Source of the DNA: a virus
IMG/VR virus record: IMGVR_UViG_3300027720_000001
Location: 1-45,081 of that record
Reading direction: 5' to 3' (one strand)
DNA: 45,081 nucleotides
In this document: piece by piece, positions 14,451 to 22,457 of the stretch
Layout: each line of letters starts with the position of its first letter
Position numbering within the stretch: position 1 is the first letter of the stretch
Notes under the pieces: model-generated
The model's database searches: none
Told to the model about the DNA's origin: nothing
Seen by the model: only the letters and a program-made list of their open reading frames with translations
Position numbers and translations under genes: made by a program

Positions 14451-14720
14451 ATGAAAATATTAAACCACGCTCAATACGTAAACCTTGCAGAGCAAAAGGA
14501 CGTATGGTATCAACTATCAGTTATAAATAAATGGGATTTTGATAGTACGCCTGTTTGTAGCAAAGTAGCGACTACTTCAATTAGTAGTGAAACAATCCAC
14601 TACAAGCTAATGCGATGCACCCCTATTGACGAAAAGCGTTACAAGTGGGAATCCGTCACAGAGCTAACGCCTGAAATGCGAGCCGCTCTAATTGCAGACG
14701 GATATATTTTATCAAAATAA
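14451..14720 (+). CDS. Hypothetical protein
   Basis: An 89-aa protein, MKILNHAQYVNLAEQKDVWY, with mixed strands and helices. No domain recognised. Start at ATG 14451 after the leader 'cacctcaagcc'. Confidence 0.6.
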   Translation: MKILNHAQYVNLAEQKDVWYQLSVINKWDFDSTPVCSKVATTSISSETIHYKLMRCTPIDEKRYKWESVTELTPEMRAALIADGYILSK

Positions 14721-14730
14721 ACCACTCCCG

Positions 14731-14750
14731 ATACTTGCAAAACCAAAATA
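14731..14750 (+). repeat. 20-bp repeat ATACTTGCAAAACCAAAATA, copy 2
   Basis: Identical to 14227-14246 and 15096-15115. It lies 4 nt before the start of the 14754 gene. Confidence 0.8.
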
Positions 14751-14753
14751 AAT

Positions 14754-15080
14754 ATGGCAATTCAATATAATAGCGATGAGATGTACGAAAAATACAGGCT
14801 CACAGATGAGCAAATAAAAGCCTGTAAAAAGGTATTCAAAGCAATGCGAGAAGCTGGAAAGCTAGGTGTTCAGTTTTGGGATATGTACGGGCAACTAACA
14901 GCCTATAACGGCAATGTATTTGAGAGATTAAATACAGATGAAGGATTTAATTCACCCACTGGTATAAAGCTAACTAACTGCGATGCAGGAGAATTGCTGT
15001 ATAGCGAGACACTAACAAACCTACGTAGCGCATCGGCTGATGATGATGTCTGGGGTGAACTCAAAGATGAAATAAAGTAA
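14754..15080 (+). CDS. Hypothetical acidic protein
   Basis: A 108-aa protein with a helical N terminus (DEQIKACKKVFKAMREAGK) and an acidic end. No domain recognised. Followed by the promoter and structured RNA at 15099-15320. Confidence 0.62.
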   Translation: MAIQYNSDEMYEKYRLTDEQIKACKKVFKAMREAGKLGVQFWDMYGQLTAYNGNVFERLNTDEGFNSPTGIKLTNCDAGELLYSETLTNLRSASADDDVWGELKDEIK

Positions 15081-15098
15081 AAAATACCTCGCTTTATA

Positions 15099-15129
15099 CT
15101 TGCAAAACCAAAATAATTGCCTATCTTTG
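15099..15129 (+). promoter_or_regulatory. Promoter for the structured RNA and helicase
   Basis: cTTG at 15099-15102, a 19-bp spacer, and TATCTTTG at 15122-15129. The expected start is near 15136. The -33 part overlaps copy 3 of the 20-bp repeat (15096-15115). Confidence 0.78.
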
Positions 15130-15135
15130 TGCATC

Positions 15136-15320
15136 AAAAGTGATGAAACAATACGTAACCGATAGAGGTCAGAGTCTAACAAGTTACATTAATCAATATA
15201 CATCTAGCCATTCAAGGCACTATAACAGGTAGGACGTAGGACTCCAGCGAAAGCTTGGTACTCTGACTTTATCCTTGCCTATCTGTTATAGTGAACTGGA
15301 TGGCTATTTTATTTTATACC
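15136..15320 (+). ncRNA. Structured leader RNA with predicted kissing-loop or pseudoknot
   Basis: This 185-nt stretch has its own promoter and no gene. Hairpin 1 pairs GTAAC (15155-15159) with GTTAC (15183-15187). Hairpin 2 pairs AGCCATTC (15206-15213) with GGATGGCT (15298-15305), then a 16-bp stem 15218-15233/15278-15293 with one G-U pair, and an inner AGC-GAAA-GCT hairpin (15246-15255). GTCAGAGT in loop 1 (15168-15175) is the exact complement of ACTCTGAC in hairpin 2 (15260-15267), extended by GATA/TATC. It ends 15 nt before the helicase start. It matches no riboswitch or ribozyme class that I recognise; cis-regulator or separate RNA are both possible. Confidence 0.75.
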
Positions 15321-16751
15321 ATGCAACCTAGACAGCATCAAATAAAACCAATAGAGATAGGTGTAGAGTTTCTAAAACAAACCGAATCGCCGCAACCTAG
15401 TATAATTGTAGCCCCTACCGCCTTTGGCAAGGCGGTACTGATAGCCTTAATACTTAATCAAGTAGAAGGCAATGTATTGATATTGCAGCCAAACATTGAG
15501 CTACTCAAACAAAACCATGAAAAATATTTTTTAGCTACTGGCGAACGTGCTGCAATTTACAGCGCATCGGCTGGCGAAAAAAGCATAGGGCGTGTAACCT
15601 TTGCGACTATTGGCAGTATTGTAAATATCGGGCAGTCTTTCGAGGGCTACAAAATGATAATAGATGAATGTCATTTATACCCTAGAAATAGCGAAAGTAT
15701 GTTTGGTAAGTTTATCACAGCGGCGCAAATTACGCACGTTTTAGGGCTTACCGCAACGCCTTTTAGATTAGAGACCAAGACTAATATTTACGGTATGAAT
15801 TACTCTAAATTAGTCATGCTTACAAGTAGCTCTAAAAAGGGTAACTTCTTTAAAAAGATTATCTATGTATCACAAATACAGGAAATCGTACAGCTTGGTT
15901 TTTGGGCTAACTTGGAATATAAAGACGCTAGTGTAATAGACCAAACTCAATTACAACTTAATTCTACTGGCAGCGACTTTACAGATAGTTCTATAAATAA
16001 CGCTATTCAAGCTAATGATGTGAATAGTTTAATGCTTAAAGAATTAGACTTACAACATGATAGAAAAAAGGTATTAGTATTTTGCTTTTCAGTTGATGAC
16101 GCTATTGCAATGTCTGAAATTACACCTAATTCCGCTGCGGTTTATGGAGATATGGACAGCAAAGACCGTAAAAGAATCATTCACGCTTTTAAAGATGGCA
16201 GTTTGCGTGTAATATTTAATGTCAATGTTTTATCGGTTGGCTTTGATAGTCCTAATATTGATTGTATTATAATGGAGCGACCTACTGCAAGTCTAGCGTG
16301 GTACTATCAAGTATTAGGGCGTGGCACTCGATTAAGTAACCTTAAAGAGAGCTGTTTAATTGTAGATTTTAGCGGCAACCTAAAACGCTTTGGTAAAATT
16401 GAGAATTTCAGATATGCCAAAAGCGGAACGACTTGGAAAATGTACGGCGAAAATGATACTGTATTGACTGGGATAGATGTACGTGATATAGGTAGCGTCT
16501 TTGATAAAAAGAAAGTCGCTATTGATGACATAGACGCAATAGAAAGCAAGCCAATAGAACAAGTATTTGAAGTTGATGCGGTTGTTCAATTTGGAAAATA
16601 TCAAGGCAGTAATGTAAGTGAATTACCTAAGCACTATATTGAATGGTGCTTAAAAGAATTTGATTGGAAGTCAAAACCCGCTAAACTTAAAAAGGCTATG
16701 GACTTTCACTTTGAGCGATTGAGTGTAAAAAATGAATCAGTAACAGTTTAA
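15321..16751 (+). CDS. DEAD/DEAH-type superfamily 2 helicase with DUF3820-like tail
   Basis: A 476-aa helicase, ATP-driven duplex-unwinding or translocating enzyme of the replication/recombination module. Motif I reads APTAFGKA (31-38), motif II DECH (115-118), motif III TATPF (144-148), motif VI QVLGRGTR (330-337). The usual Ser/Thr after the motif I lysine is Ala here, which is unusual. Residues about 430-476 (FGKYQGSNV, then YIEWCLKEFD) resemble DUF3820, a small domain usually linked to nucleases. ATG 15321 is preferred because an upstream GTG at 15291 lies inside the RNA stem. Confidence 0.82.
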   Translation: MQPRQHQIKPIEIGVEFLKQTESPQPSIIVAPTAFGKAVLIALILNQVEGNVLILQPNIELLKQNHEKYFLATGERAAIYSASAGEKSIGRVTFATIGSIVNIGQSFEGYKMIIDECHLYPRNSESMFGKFITAAQITHVLGLTATPFRLETKTNIYGMNYSKLVMLTSSSKKGNFFKKIIYVSQIQEIVQLGFWANLEYKDASVIDQTQLQLNSTGSDFTDSSINNAIQANDVNSLMLKELDLQHDRKKVLVFCFSVDDAIAMSEITPNSAAVYGDMDSKDRKRIIHAFKDGSLRVIFNVNVLSVGFDSPNIDCIIMERPTASLAWYYQVLGRGTRLSNLKESCLIVDFSGNLKRFGKIENFRYAKSGTTWKMYGENDTVLTGIDVRDIGSVFDKKKVAIDDIDAIESKPIEQVFEVDAVVQFGKYQGSNVSELPKHYIEWCLKEFDWKSKPAKLKKAMDFHFERLSVKNESVTV

Positions 16752-16762
16752 AATATAAAATC

Positions 16763-17854
16763 ATGGAAAACCACAGCTTTTCAGTTGAACTAGCAATACT
16801 TCTAACACAAGAGGGCGCAACACTTTTGCAGCATCATTACTTTTGGCATAAGCGCAACAAGTCGAATAATAAAAACTTTATTGACGGCTACCATTGGACA
16901 TATAACAGCGCATCGGCATTTTCTGAAATATTCCCCTACTTATCAGAAAAACAGATAAGAAGCCTACATGAGAATTTTATCGCTTGTGGCTTTATGGTAA
17001 AAGGTAACTATAATAAAAACAAATGTGACCGCAGTCAATGGTTTGCGCTTACGGAATTTGGCGTATCTATCTTTGAAAATTGGAATTTACCAAAAGTCTA
17101 TTCCATGTTACAAAATGTAAAATGGATATTCCAAAATGTAAAATCCAAGAGCAAAAAAGTAAAATCCATTTACCTAGAAGTAACACCTATACCAGATGTA
17201 AAACCAAATGTAAACACAGATGTAAATTCAGATAGTAAAGAGAGTGTCGTAACCGACACGCCCCCACTTCAAACCAACTTATCGGAAATTCCGACAGGTT
17301 CAAATTTCAGTACTTCGGAAAAGCCGAACAACTCAAAAAATGAAACTTCTGCTTTAAAAGAAAAAAGCAAAGCCGAAAAAACAAACTCGGGGGGCGGCGG
17401 CGAAAATGTTGGTAAGTCTGTTAGCGAAGTGGATAAGCCTGCAAAGCCGAAAAAAGCCGTTAGGGAATGGTTTAAACTAAGTAGTTTGACCGAAGAGCAA
17501 AAAGATAAAATTCGAGAGCTTGCAAGGAGCTTTGATAGCCCCGCAGTATTTGGCGAAAGTTTACGCCAATGGCTCGAATACAAAGAGGCGGGCGAAATCA
17601 ATTTTAGAAACCAAAAGATAAACCCCTATAAGAACTTTGAAACAATGCTTAAAGAGGTTACAAGCGAGGTGAACAAGTGCAAAGGGCAAAGCGAAGTTTT
17701 TAAACAAGCCGTGCAACATAGCATTGACAAGCTTTATCTAGGGCTATTTCCCGAAAAATTTATCACTCAAACACAAACTGTAAAAAATGGAAATTACAAC
17801 AAACAACAGCAAGGAAACGTACAGCCTACAATCATATTTAAAACAGGCTGTTAG
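16763..17854 (+). CDS. Replisome organizer / replication initiation-like protein
   Basis: A 363-aa protein. Residues 1-115 resemble the winged-helix N terminus of phage replication initiators (EIFPYLSEKQIRSLHENFI, then FALTEFG). A long low-complexity Ser/Lys/Asn linker follows (about 135-230), and a C-terminal helical domain (WFKLSSLTEEQKDKIREL) could load the helicase. It lies 11 bp after the helicase gene. The linker contains a Gly run (GGGG). Function is inferred from architecture and position. Confidence 0.6.
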   Translation: MENHSFSVELAILLTQEGATLLQHHYFWHKRNKSNNKNFIDGYHWTYNSASAFSEIFPYLSEKQIRSLHENFIACGFMVKGNYNKNKCDRSQWFALTEFGVSIFENWNLPKVYSMLQNVKWIFQNVKSKSKKVKSIYLEVTPIPDVKPNVNTDVNSDSKESVVTDTPPLQTNLSEIPTGSNFSTSEKPNNSKNETSALKEKSKAEKTNSGGGGENVGKSVSEVDKPAKPKKAVREWFKLSSLTEEQKDKIRELARSFDSPAVFGESLRQWLEYKEAGEINFRNQKINPYKNFETMLKEVTSEVNKCKGQSEVFKQAVQHSIDKLYLGLFPEKFITQTQTVKNGNYNKQQQGNVQPTIIFKTGC

Positions 17855-18995
17855 TTCAGAGCAACCGAATAGCCTTGCAGAGGTAGGCAAAAACGAGCTG
17901 CAAACTAAAATCTTTAAGCTCAAAAAGAACCCTTACTTGTCGGCTTTATTGGTAAAGTATCAAGACCTTGCGCCCGATGCGTTTATTACTAAGCTCTGTT
18001 TGAATGGTAGCCAGCAGCAATGCAATGCAATAGCCCGCAATTTTGAGATAGAGGACGGTTTAAGCTTGAAAGATTTAGCCTTGCAAATTCAAGAAGCTGG
18101 CGAACCTGAGACCGTAATTAATGGCTACATGGCTTTTTTACAGGAAAATATAAGCATCGTTTGCGCTTCGTTTGGTGTGGCGTTCAATGGCAATATGATT
18201 GACGTGTGCGATGTCTTACTGAACCGCTTTGGAGGCTTTAATATGCTTGACTGGACACTCTTTTTTTATAGGCTTAAAGAAGGTAAGTACAAAACGGAAT
18301 TTCAGTCTGTCAATACACGAGGCGTAAACTTAGAGTTCCTTATAGACTGGTGTGAAAAGTACGCCAATGAAAAGGAAATCGCAGTACAAGAGGCGCACAA
18401 AAAGACCAAACAAGAGACTGTAATAAACGTGACGCTCCCGCAGGAAATGACGCAACAGATTAGAGAACGCGAGGCTAAGGCACAAGCCTTAAAAGATATG
18501 CGCCACAATTGGGAGACATCGGACTTTACGGAGTTTGAAAGCATAGACACAAAAGGCGAACCAATCATTTTAGAGTACCGCCACCCGAATATAAAAGAAG
18601 TCGCTAAGGTTGTATGCTCTTTTATGTGGCTAACGGCGCAGGGACTAAAAGAACGCATCACAGCGGAATATGAAACGACTAAGAAAGACTTTGAGTTTTG
18701 GGATTTTTATAAATCGAAAGTCACTAGCTTATGGTATCAACTCAAAAACGCTAAGACAAACGTATTTTATCAGTTGTACGCCGCAAAGATTGACCCTGAA
18801 AAGGATTTTACTTTTGAACTGGAAAAGCATTTTGAGACCTTTGTAGATTCAGAGTATGTAGGCTACGGTGCTGCAATGATTGAAAAGCAAGCCGCAACAG
18901 AGCAAAAGTTATTTGTAATGAATAGAAAAGAATTTGCGCTTTGGTGTGTTTTGGAGTTATACAGAAAACGCAATCTTGAAAACCCTTTAATCTAG
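17787..18995 (+). CDS. Large replication-module protein, unknown
   Basis: A 402-aa helical protein overlapping the upstream gene by 68 bp, so the two are probably coupled. It has no nucleotide-binding motif and no membrane helix. It contains a basic charged helical stretch (about 225-245) and many acidic-aromatic segments near the end. Position suggests a helicase loader or primase-associated factor. I do not recognise a family. Confidence 0.65.
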   Translation: MEITTNNSKETYSLQSYLKQAVSSEQPNSLAEVGKNELQTKIFKLKKNPYLSALLVKYQDLAPDAFITKLCLNGSQQQCNAIARNFEIEDGLSLKDLALQIQEAGEPETVINGYMAFLQENISIVCASFGVAFNGNMIDVCDVLLNRFGGFNMLDWTLFFYRLKEGKYKTEFQSVNTRGVNLEFLIDWCEKYANEKEIAVQEAHKKTKQETVINVTLPQEMTQQIREREAKAQALKDMRHNWETSDFTEFESIDTKGEPIILEYRHPNIKEVAKVVCSFMWLTAQGLKERITAEYETTKKDFEFWDFYKSKVTSLWYQLKNAKTNVFYQLYAAKIDPEKDFTFELEKHFETFVDSEYVGYGAAMIEKQAATEQKLFVMNRKEFALWCVLELYRKRNLENPLI

Positions 18996-18999
18996 TTTT

Positions 19000-19191
19000 A
19001 TGGAACGCATCATAAACACTCAATACTTCAAATCCTATTACACAAAGGGCTTGTTTTGGTTCAGATTATTCGGCTTAGGCTTAGTAATAAAGGACACGAC
19101 AAAACACCCGCTAATCTTTTCAGAGCGGCAAAAACTGGCTAAGGTTTTCAAGGTAGGTAAATATTCAATCAAATTTTTAAAGCGCAACTAA
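19000..19191 (+). CDS. Small basic protein
   Basis: A 63-aa Lys/Phe-rich protein (YYTKGLFWFRLFGLGLVIKD). No domain recognised. Its stop overlaps the next start (TAATG). Confidence 0.58.
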   Translation: MERIINTQYFKSYYTKGLFWFRLFGLGLVIKDTTKHPLIFSERQKLAKVFKVGKYSIKFLKRN

Positions 19192-19589
19192 TGACAAAAC
19201 AGGACATTGAAAACTTCATAACCCTTTGTAAGACCTTCGAGCTAAACCCGACAGTATCACAAATTTCGCCTGTAATGGTCAAGGCATTTAAGGAGAACGG
19301 ATTATTTGACCTACTGACAACGGAGCGCAAAGACGGCTTAAAGAAGCTATTCGAGGGCTACAAATCAAAGCCTGAGGTTTACGGCGATTTAATAGGGCGT
19401 TCTGCTATTATGCTAATATGTATGTCTGATAAACGAAAGGCTTATATTGAGGCGGTAAAAGATGCGCCAAAAGAAAGCCTAGCTACTGAATACGTTTGTT
19501 TAAATTGCGGTAACTTACATCACTCAATCAATGCACCTGAAAAGCAAGGGTGCTGTACAGTTGAAAAATATATCAAAAATATTTTATAA
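19191..19589 (+). CDS. Hypothetical protein with Cys pair
   Basis: A 132-aa helical protein whose C terminus holds CLNCGN near 102-107 and GCC near 120-122, a possible zinc site. No family recognised. In the replication-region operon. Confidence 0.62.
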   Translation: MTKQDIENFITLCKTFELNPTVSQISPVMVKAFKENGLFDLLTTERKDGLKKLFEGYKSKPEVYGDLIGRSAIMLICMSDKRKAYIEAVKDAPKESLATEYVCLNCGNLHHSINAPEKQGCCTVEKYIKNIL

Positions 19590-19613
19590 TCTATAAACCA
19601 AATTCAAAACATT

Positions 19614-19790
19614 ATGAAAAACTACCCCAAAACAAGGAATAGGGTAAGGCTATTCTATTCGTCTCCTATCTTTACAACACGTCCTGAATTTATGGCGTTG
19701 CCAATGAATAAAAAGCGGCTTCGTAAGTACAAGGATAAGGCTTTGGATAGCTGGCGTGTATTTCGCAACCGAATCAATTATAACTTTTAA
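19614..19790 (+). CDS. Short basic protein, 58 aa
   Basis: An ATG at 19614 opens 58 codons to TAA at 19788-19790, with the usual A-rich leader upstream (aattcaaaacatt). The product is basic (MNKKRLRKYKDKALDSW). No family recognised. The leader and the tight fit between neighbours support a real gene. Confidence 0.6.
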   Translation: MKNYPKTRNRVRLFYSSPIFTTRPEFMALPMNKKRLRKYKDKALDSWRVFRNRINYNF

Positions 19791-19808
19791 CCGCTTAAAA
19801 TCAAAATA

Positions 19809-20018
19809 ATGGCAAAGGCATTAAAAAAATATTCAAACGGGCTATCTCTCAGATACCTAAAAACTTCAAGCAAGTACTTTATTACATTTGGCGTTATGCA
19901 TATACTAATCAATGAAAAGTATAATCATGGCTTTGAAACGATAGAGCAAGCAGACGCAATGATTAAGGAATTAAAGCCCGTTCATTATTACCCTCACAAA
20001 TTTACTACTAATCCCTAA
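19809..20018 (+). CDS. Small hypothetical protein
   Basis: A 69-aa basic protein, MAKALKKYSNGLSLRYLK, ending YYPHKFTTNP. No domain recognised. Confidence 0.58.
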   Translation: MAKALKKYSNGLSLRYLKTSSKYFITFGVMHILINEKYNHGFETIEQADAMIKELKPVHYYPHKFTTNP

Positions 20019-20028
20019 ATTCAAACCA

Positions 20029-20406
20029 ATGAGTAATCAAATCGACCTTAGCAAAGCCTATACAGGGCAAATAGTGACGTTATCAAATGGCGATACTGAT
20101 GTATTTTTAAAGGTAGATGTATTAAACGAGGATAGAGGCATCTTTGAAGTATTTTTTAAAAATCGCAAAAATCACTATGGGTTTATTTATAAAAATGATG
20201 GTACTAGGCATAGAGAGTATTCTCCTTATTGTGAGATTATAGCCATTGAAGACCCTATCCAAGTCCAAGCGGCACGTTTGGAGGGTATGATTAAAGGAAT
20301 GAAACGGGCTAATGAGTATGCAGTCCGCTCTATGCCTGAATATTTTGAGGCTTTATTGAAAGACCTCAAAGAACAACTAAAAGCCCTACAAGATGGTAAT
20401 AATTAG
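20029..20406 (+). CDS. Repeated SH3-like domain protein
   Basis: A 125-aa protein. Residues 8-85 follow the domain pattern found several times in this phage: GQIVTLSNGD, strands around FEVFFKN, then a YKNDG turn and a closing CEIIAIEDP strand. The rest is helical. Overlaps the next gene by 14 bp. Confidence 0.6.
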   Translation: MSNQIDLSKAYTGQIVTLSNGDTDVFLKVDVLNEDRGIFEVFFKNRKNHYGFIYKNDGTRHREYSPYCEIIAIEDPIQVQAARLEGMIKGMKRANEYAVRSMPEYFEALLKDLKEQLKALQDGNN

Positions 20407-20944
20407 CCCTCCCTTTTGTGTTGAGCAGAACCTAGACAAAAACTCCGTAGTCATGTACGGCTACGGAGTTGCGGAACGTAGGGAGTTCAACAGATTAATC
20501 GCTACAAGCTGCAAACCAAATAAAGTGTATCAACTTAAAGTATTCGAAGTCACAGCGTCCGAAGTCCAAACCAACTATATGCACCTATGCGTAAATGTTG
20601 CAGCAAAAGAGTTTGGGTGTACTGACTTAGAGTTACGGCATTTCTTTTATTCTAAGGTGCTGGAAAGGGTATTAAGCGGTATAGATGGTAATTTTCAGTA
20701 TCAAGACTGGGTATTGTGCGTTAGTGACCCCATGACAGGCGAATTAGTAAAAGAAGACTTGCAACCGTTGCACCAATGGAGCGTTAGTATGATGTGCAGT
20801 TTTATTGACTTTTTACAAGCTAGTGTAAAAGCGCACTTTCCCGACTTTATATTTCCTGATGCTGCGGCTTACACTCTGCCTAGAAAGGGGCGTAAAAATG
20901 AGATAATCAATAGGAATATTAAAAGCGAATTTTCATTAATCTAA
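20393..20944 (+). CDS. Hypothetical protein, possibly DNA metabolism
   Basis: A 183-aa protein. It has a His/Trp-rich centre (FFYSKVLERV, DWVLCVSDPMTG, QPLHQWSVSMM) that loosely recalls NinB-type phage recombination proteins, but I cannot see the decisive motifs. No membrane helix. It overlaps the upstream gene, which supports the ATG at 20393. Confidence 0.55.
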   Translation: MVIISPPFCVEQNLDKNSVVMYGYGVAERREFNRLIATSCKPNKVYQLKVFEVTASEVQTNYMHLCVNVAAKEFGCTDLELRHFFYSKVLERVLSGIDGNFQYQDWVLCVSDPMTGELVKEDLQPLHQWSVSMMCSFIDFLQASVKAHFPDFIFPDAAAYTLPRKGRKNEIINRNIKSEFSLI

Positions 20945-20955
20945 ATCAAAATCTC

Positions 20956-21168
20956 ATGGCATTTAAAAAGAAGCAACACAAGGAAATGAAAGGCTTTATT
21001 GATAGAATGAATGTAAGTGGTTTAGACGGAGCTAAACAAGCCGAATATTTAAACTATCTCGAAGGCATGGCTAATGATATGGAATTTTACGAAGCATCTA
21101 AGGCGGTGTTAGATAAAAAGATAGAATTAGTGCAACTTGAAATAGATTGCTCTCAAAGTTTTACCTAG
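20956..21168 (+). CDS. Small helical protein
   Basis: A 70-aa helical protein, MAFKKKQHKEMKGFIDRMN. No domain recognised. Last gene before the 21176-21258 control region. Confidence 0.6.
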   Translation: MAFKKKQHKEMKGFIDRMNVSGLDGAKQAEYLNYLEGMANDMEFYEASKAVLDKKIELVQLEIDCSQSFT

Positions 21169-21175
21169 TGATTAT

Positions 21176-21258
21176 CAACGCTTTATAATTTATTTTCATT
21201 TTTTGTAAAAATAATTGATATAAAACTTGCATCATAAAATAAAGCGTTGTACTTTTGC
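21176..21258 (+). promoter_or_regulatory. Promoter with 11-bp inverted-repeat operator
   Basis: CAACGCTTTAT (21176-21186) and its exact inverse ATAAAGCGTTG (21239-21249) are 52 bp apart. The right arm lies in the spacer between cTTG (near 21226-21229) and TACTTTTG (from 21250), a Bacteroidetes-type promoter. A bound protein would block or loop the promoter of the 21316 gene. Confidence 0.7.
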
Positions 21259-21315
21259 ATAAGCAATCAGGGAAATGGATTGCGGTATTTATTTAATCAT
21301 TCAAAATTATTTATC

Positions 21316-21645
21316 ATGTCAAATTCAAATTTAAATCTAAAAAAGGCAATTTTTCGCCATGGTCATGAAATAACCACACAGGTTGTTTGCGGTGGAATGA
21401 ACAGCTTATGCGTAAACCTTAAAAATGGCGAAACGCAACCAAGATTATTTCATGATTTTTGCGTCACATTTGAGGAGGCTAGCACAAAAGAAATCCGTAT
21501 ATGGAGAAAAGTTAGATTAAATACTGCTATGACAGATGGCGAATTTTTATCTGCAAATCCAACAAGTCGCCAAAAACGACTTAGATTAATGGCAGAAAAG
21601 AAAAAAGTAGCCGCATTTTGGGCTAATAAAAGACAGGTTTTTTAG
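21316..21645 (+). CDS. Hypothetical basic protein
   Basis: A 110-aa basic protein ending in a Lys/Arg/Trp-rich helix (SRQKRLRLMAEKKKVAAFW). The ATG at 21316 is chosen since a longer frame would begin inside the promoter. A single-gene transcript: strong promoter upstream and terminator 17 bp downstream. No domain recognised. Confidence 0.65.
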   Translation: MSNSNLNLKKAIFRHGHEITTQVVCGGMNSLCVNLKNGETQPRLFHDFCVTFEEASTKEIRIWRKVRLNTAMTDGEFLSANPTSRQKRLRLMAEKKKVAAFWANKRQVF

Positions 21646-21661
21646 AGTGGGTTAATTGGTT

Positions 21662-21688
21662 GCCGCTCGTTTAGGCGGGCGGCTTTTT
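21662..21688 (+). terminator. Rho-independent terminator
   Basis: GCCGCTCG (21662-21669) pairs with CGGGCGGC (21676-21683, one G-U), then TTTTT. It separates the 21316 gene from the first tRNA. Confidence 0.82.
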
Positions 21689-21702
21689 GAAACGCTTTAA
21701 AA

Positions 21703-21786
21703 TGGGGTGTGGCGAAAGTGGTAAACGCAGCGGTTTTAGACGCCGTCACTTGAAAAAGTTTGCCCGTTCGAGTCGGGCTATCCCAA
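21703..21786 (+). tRNA. tRNA-Leu (anticodon TAG)
   Basis: All arms fold: acceptor TGGGGTG/TATCCCA, D stem GCG/CGC, anticodon stem GCGGT/GCCGT, loop TTTAGAC with U33 and anticodon TAG, a long variable arm (ACTT-GAAA-AAGT) as in type II tRNAs, and T stem GCCCG/CGGGC with TTCGAGT. Discriminator A, as leucine tRNAs have. CCA is not encoded. Confidence 0.85.
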
Positions 21787-21861
21787 CGAAGTAAGTTATC
21801 GTTATGCTGCAATAGTGCATAAGCTAACACTTTTAAACGCCGCTGGTAAGGCGGCAATTAT

Positions 21862-21946
21862 GGCTTAGTAGTTTAATAGAGTAAAACAGCTAATGTAATA
21901 CTAGTACTTTATATTAGTTATTGGGGTTCGAGTCCTCACAAAGTCA
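21862..21946 (+). tRNA. tRNA-like element, atypical anticodon arm (Tyr GTA or Leu TAA?)
   Basis: Acceptor GGCTTAG/CAAAGTC (one mismatch), D stem GTTT/AAAC, T stem TGGGG/CCTCA with TTCGAGT. Length 85 nt fits a type II tRNA. The anticodon region (21889-21918) reads best as a 10-bp stem GCTAATGTAA/TTTATATTAGT or as a weak 4-bp stem with a 9-nt loop that holds both GTA and TAA. U33 is clear only if GTA is used. The D loop lacks GG. Confidence 0.55.
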
Positions 21947-22014
21947 CGATTAAAAATTTGGTAAATAATTGGATTATCAGCCCTAGCCGTAAGGTCGGGG
22001 CTCATTTTAAAACT

Positions 22015-22221
22015 ATGACAGAAATAAGAGAAGCGCACGAAATTGTGCAGTCTTTGCACGACAAACTAAATAAGCCGCCGTTTTCAGTATCTTTTCATGA
22101 TATAGACCGCTTAATTGACGCACCGCTTGGAACGTGCCGCAACATTCGAGACAGAAAGACCAAAAGTAGCGGCTACTTAGATGCGCTGATTAGGGTGGAA
22201 AATCAATACAACAACCTATAA
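22015..22221 (+). CDS. Small hypothetical protein
   Basis: A 68-aa protein, MTEIREAHEIVQSLHDKLN, with an RNIRDRKTKSSGYLDALI stretch. The ATG at 22015 is preferred to a TTG at 21958. Just upstream, 21979-22003 can form an AGCCC/GGGCT hairpin. Confidence 0.6.
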   Translation: MTEIREAHEIVQSLHDKLNKPPFSVSFHDIDRLIDAPLGTCRNIRDRKTKSSGYLDALIRVENQYNNL

Positions 22222-22232
22222 AATTCAAAACC

Positions 22233-22439
22233 ATGTCAAACACTTTGAAACTTAAAAACGGTGCATTAGTGCCAAAATCCGAATATGTCAAGCTAAAAAC
22301 AAAAGCTTTGGTAGAATTTGGCTATGATGACTTAACCGAAAGTCATGTAGAATTACAACTAGACAAGCTACTATCTAACAATCCAAATATTGATATTATC
22401 GGAATGTTTATACAGGACGAAATCGCATCTAATCAATAA
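22233..22439 (+). CDS. Small hypothetical protein
   Basis: A 68-aa protein, MSNTLKLKNGALVPKSEYVK, ending IQDEIASNQ. No domain recognised. Typical A-rich leader. Confidence 0.6.
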   Translation: MSNTLKLKNGALVPKSEYVKLKTKALVEFGYDDLTESHVELQLDKLLSNNPNIDIIGMFIQDEIASNQ

Positions 22440-22457
22440 CCCTCAATCCTAATTCCC

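Noticed and set aside
15136-15320. Hammerhead or other known self-cleaving ribozyme
   Set aside because: A TGATGA and several GAAA are present but the conserved core and stem order of the hammerhead are absent; no twister, pistol or HDV pattern was seen either.
20393-20944. NinB or resolvase assignment
   Set aside because: Only loose similarity in aromatic and His content; no motif that would decide it.
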